This document shows positions 63,523-64,000 of a stretch of DNA of 64,000 nucleotides, one piece after another. The stretch is from contig CAKQCB010000002.1 in the NCBI GenBank assembly GCA_934216615.1, forward strand, positions 496,001 through 560,000, given 5' to 3'. Numbering within the stretch: position 1 is the first letter of the stretch; the number at the start of each line of letters is the position of its first letter. The notes beneath the pieces are model-generated. The model had not been told where the DNA came from. It made no database searches and saw only the letters and a program-made list of their open reading frames with translations. The DNA is from an uncultured Anaerolineae bacterium. GTDB lineage: Bacteria > Chloroflexota > Anaerolineae > Aggregatilineales > Phototrophicaceae. Position numbers and translations under genes: made by a program.

Positions 63523-64000
63523 TTACATTCCATTGTTTCTGAGACTTGGAGATACGTCGAGGTAGCGTTCTGTTGTGAGCCATGTGCTTGGGCTGGTGGT
63601 GATGATTTCGGGGACAACATGCCCTGCCATCAGGCTGATCAAACTAAAATAAGGGGCGCTGGCCGCTTCTTCATTATCGACTGCTAACGTACCGCGTAAA
63701 TAATGTTCTGAGTTCACCAGCGAAACAACGGATGCCTCACCATTCACACTCAAGATCGGCATTCTTTGAGGGGAAATGTTGAGGCGCTCTAACGTAGAGA
63801 CAATGCCCAACGCGATATCGTCATTGGTCGCGATGATGACATTCACACCGTCTAAAAAGCGGGGACGTTCCTGTAAAAACAGATTCAGCGTTTCATAAGT
63901 TTGCTGTTGGCCGGTGCTGTTCAAGTAGAGCGCGACACGGCTTTCTGGGGATATTTCACGCAGTCGTTGGTTGAACGCTTCGTAACGTAAATCTGAAAAA
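63523..64000 (-). CDS. Sugar-binding periplasmic-type or LacI-type protein, 5' end beyond window
   Basis: The minus-strand frame is open from 64000 to the stop at 63523 (about 158 codons). It shows a Rossmann-like sugar-binding fold of the type 1 periplasmic binding/LacI effector class: NVIIATNDDIALGIVSTLERL, ILSVNGEASVVSLV and a terminal TTERYLD. The N-terminal part (possible DNA-binding or signal region) is outside. It may regulate or serve the CUT1 operon 250 bases away, which is on the same strand downstream. Confidence 0.8.
   Translation of the reverse strand, partial: FSDLRYEAFNQRLREISPESRVALYLNSTGQQQTYETLNLFLQERPRFLDGVNVIIATNDDIALGIVSTLERLNISPQRMPILSVNGEASVVSLVNSEHYLRGTLAVDNEEAASAPYFSLISLMAGHVVPEIITTSPSTWLTTERYLDVSPSLRNNGM

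Overview
ORGANISM. The window looks like one stretch of a bacterial chromosome, most likely a member of the Chloroflexota (Anaerolineae-like). This is an inference from gene style: secreted and lipoproteins with long Thr/Pro linkers, LysM and SH3b proteins, a TolB-like propeller lipoprotein, incomplete CUT1 and Liv transporters lacking their ATPase genes, a CoxM plus fused CoxS-CoxL molybdenum hydroxylase, and a GC content near one half. No transposase, integrase, phage structural gene, CRISPR array or rRNA was seen. LAYOUT. 0-6 kb: edge-truncated secreted VWA protein, YvlD-like and TauE-like membrane proteins (minus), an orphan ABC ATPase coupled to a HEAT-repeat protein, a hexapeptide acyltransferase and an ABC-F ATPase. 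6-17 kb: a STAS-like small protein, a large polytopic membrane protein behind a promoter overlapped by a perfect inverted repeat, a minus-strand epimerase plus two GT4 glycosyltransferases operon, a propeller lipoprotein, a LysM protein, an NfeD-SPFH membrane pair and a HAD phosphatase. 17-29 kb: molybdenum hydroxylase operon, a membrane protein, thioredoxin, SH3b protein, Liv-type permease and binding protein, a Thr/Pro-rich lipoprotein, a TipA-like MerR regulator with a textbook 19-nt-spacer promoter and an internal start for a short form, and a secreted protein. 29.8-33.8 kb: a cdd-recO-large helical protein operon. 33.9-38.9 kb: an AT-rich accessory segment bounded on its left by a 33-nt direct repeat; it holds a Thr/Pro-rich secreted protein and a tightly overlapping three-gene cassette led by a GHKL-fold ATPase, the best candidate here for an undescribed (possibly defence) system. 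39-47 kb: a binding protein, a binding protein-VWA fusion lipoprotein, a membrane-anchored amidase, two tandem glutaredoxin-like proteins, a zinc-ribbon methyltransferase and an ABC exporter. 47-64 kb: tRNA-Ser(GGA), a two-domain VOC protein, a threonine dehydratase-like enzyme, a methyltransferase, two SDR oxidoreductases, a TPR/SH3-like membrane protein, an isoprenylcysteine methyltransferase-like protein, a third GT4, a nucleotidyltransferase, RtcB, a CUT1 sugar transporter whose MalF-like subunit carries a large membrane insertion, and an edge-truncated sugar-binding/LacI-type protein. HOW THE PARTS FIT. Most of the window is housekeeping or envelope biology: surface glycan assembly, solute uptake, cell-wall hydrolysis, redox proteins, RNA and DNA repair. 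Intrinsic terminators with clear stems separate most transcription units, and many starts were moved from the longest reading frame to a downstream codon because of a good Shine-Dalgarno sequence. All function calls rest on motif recognition by eye; no database search was run.
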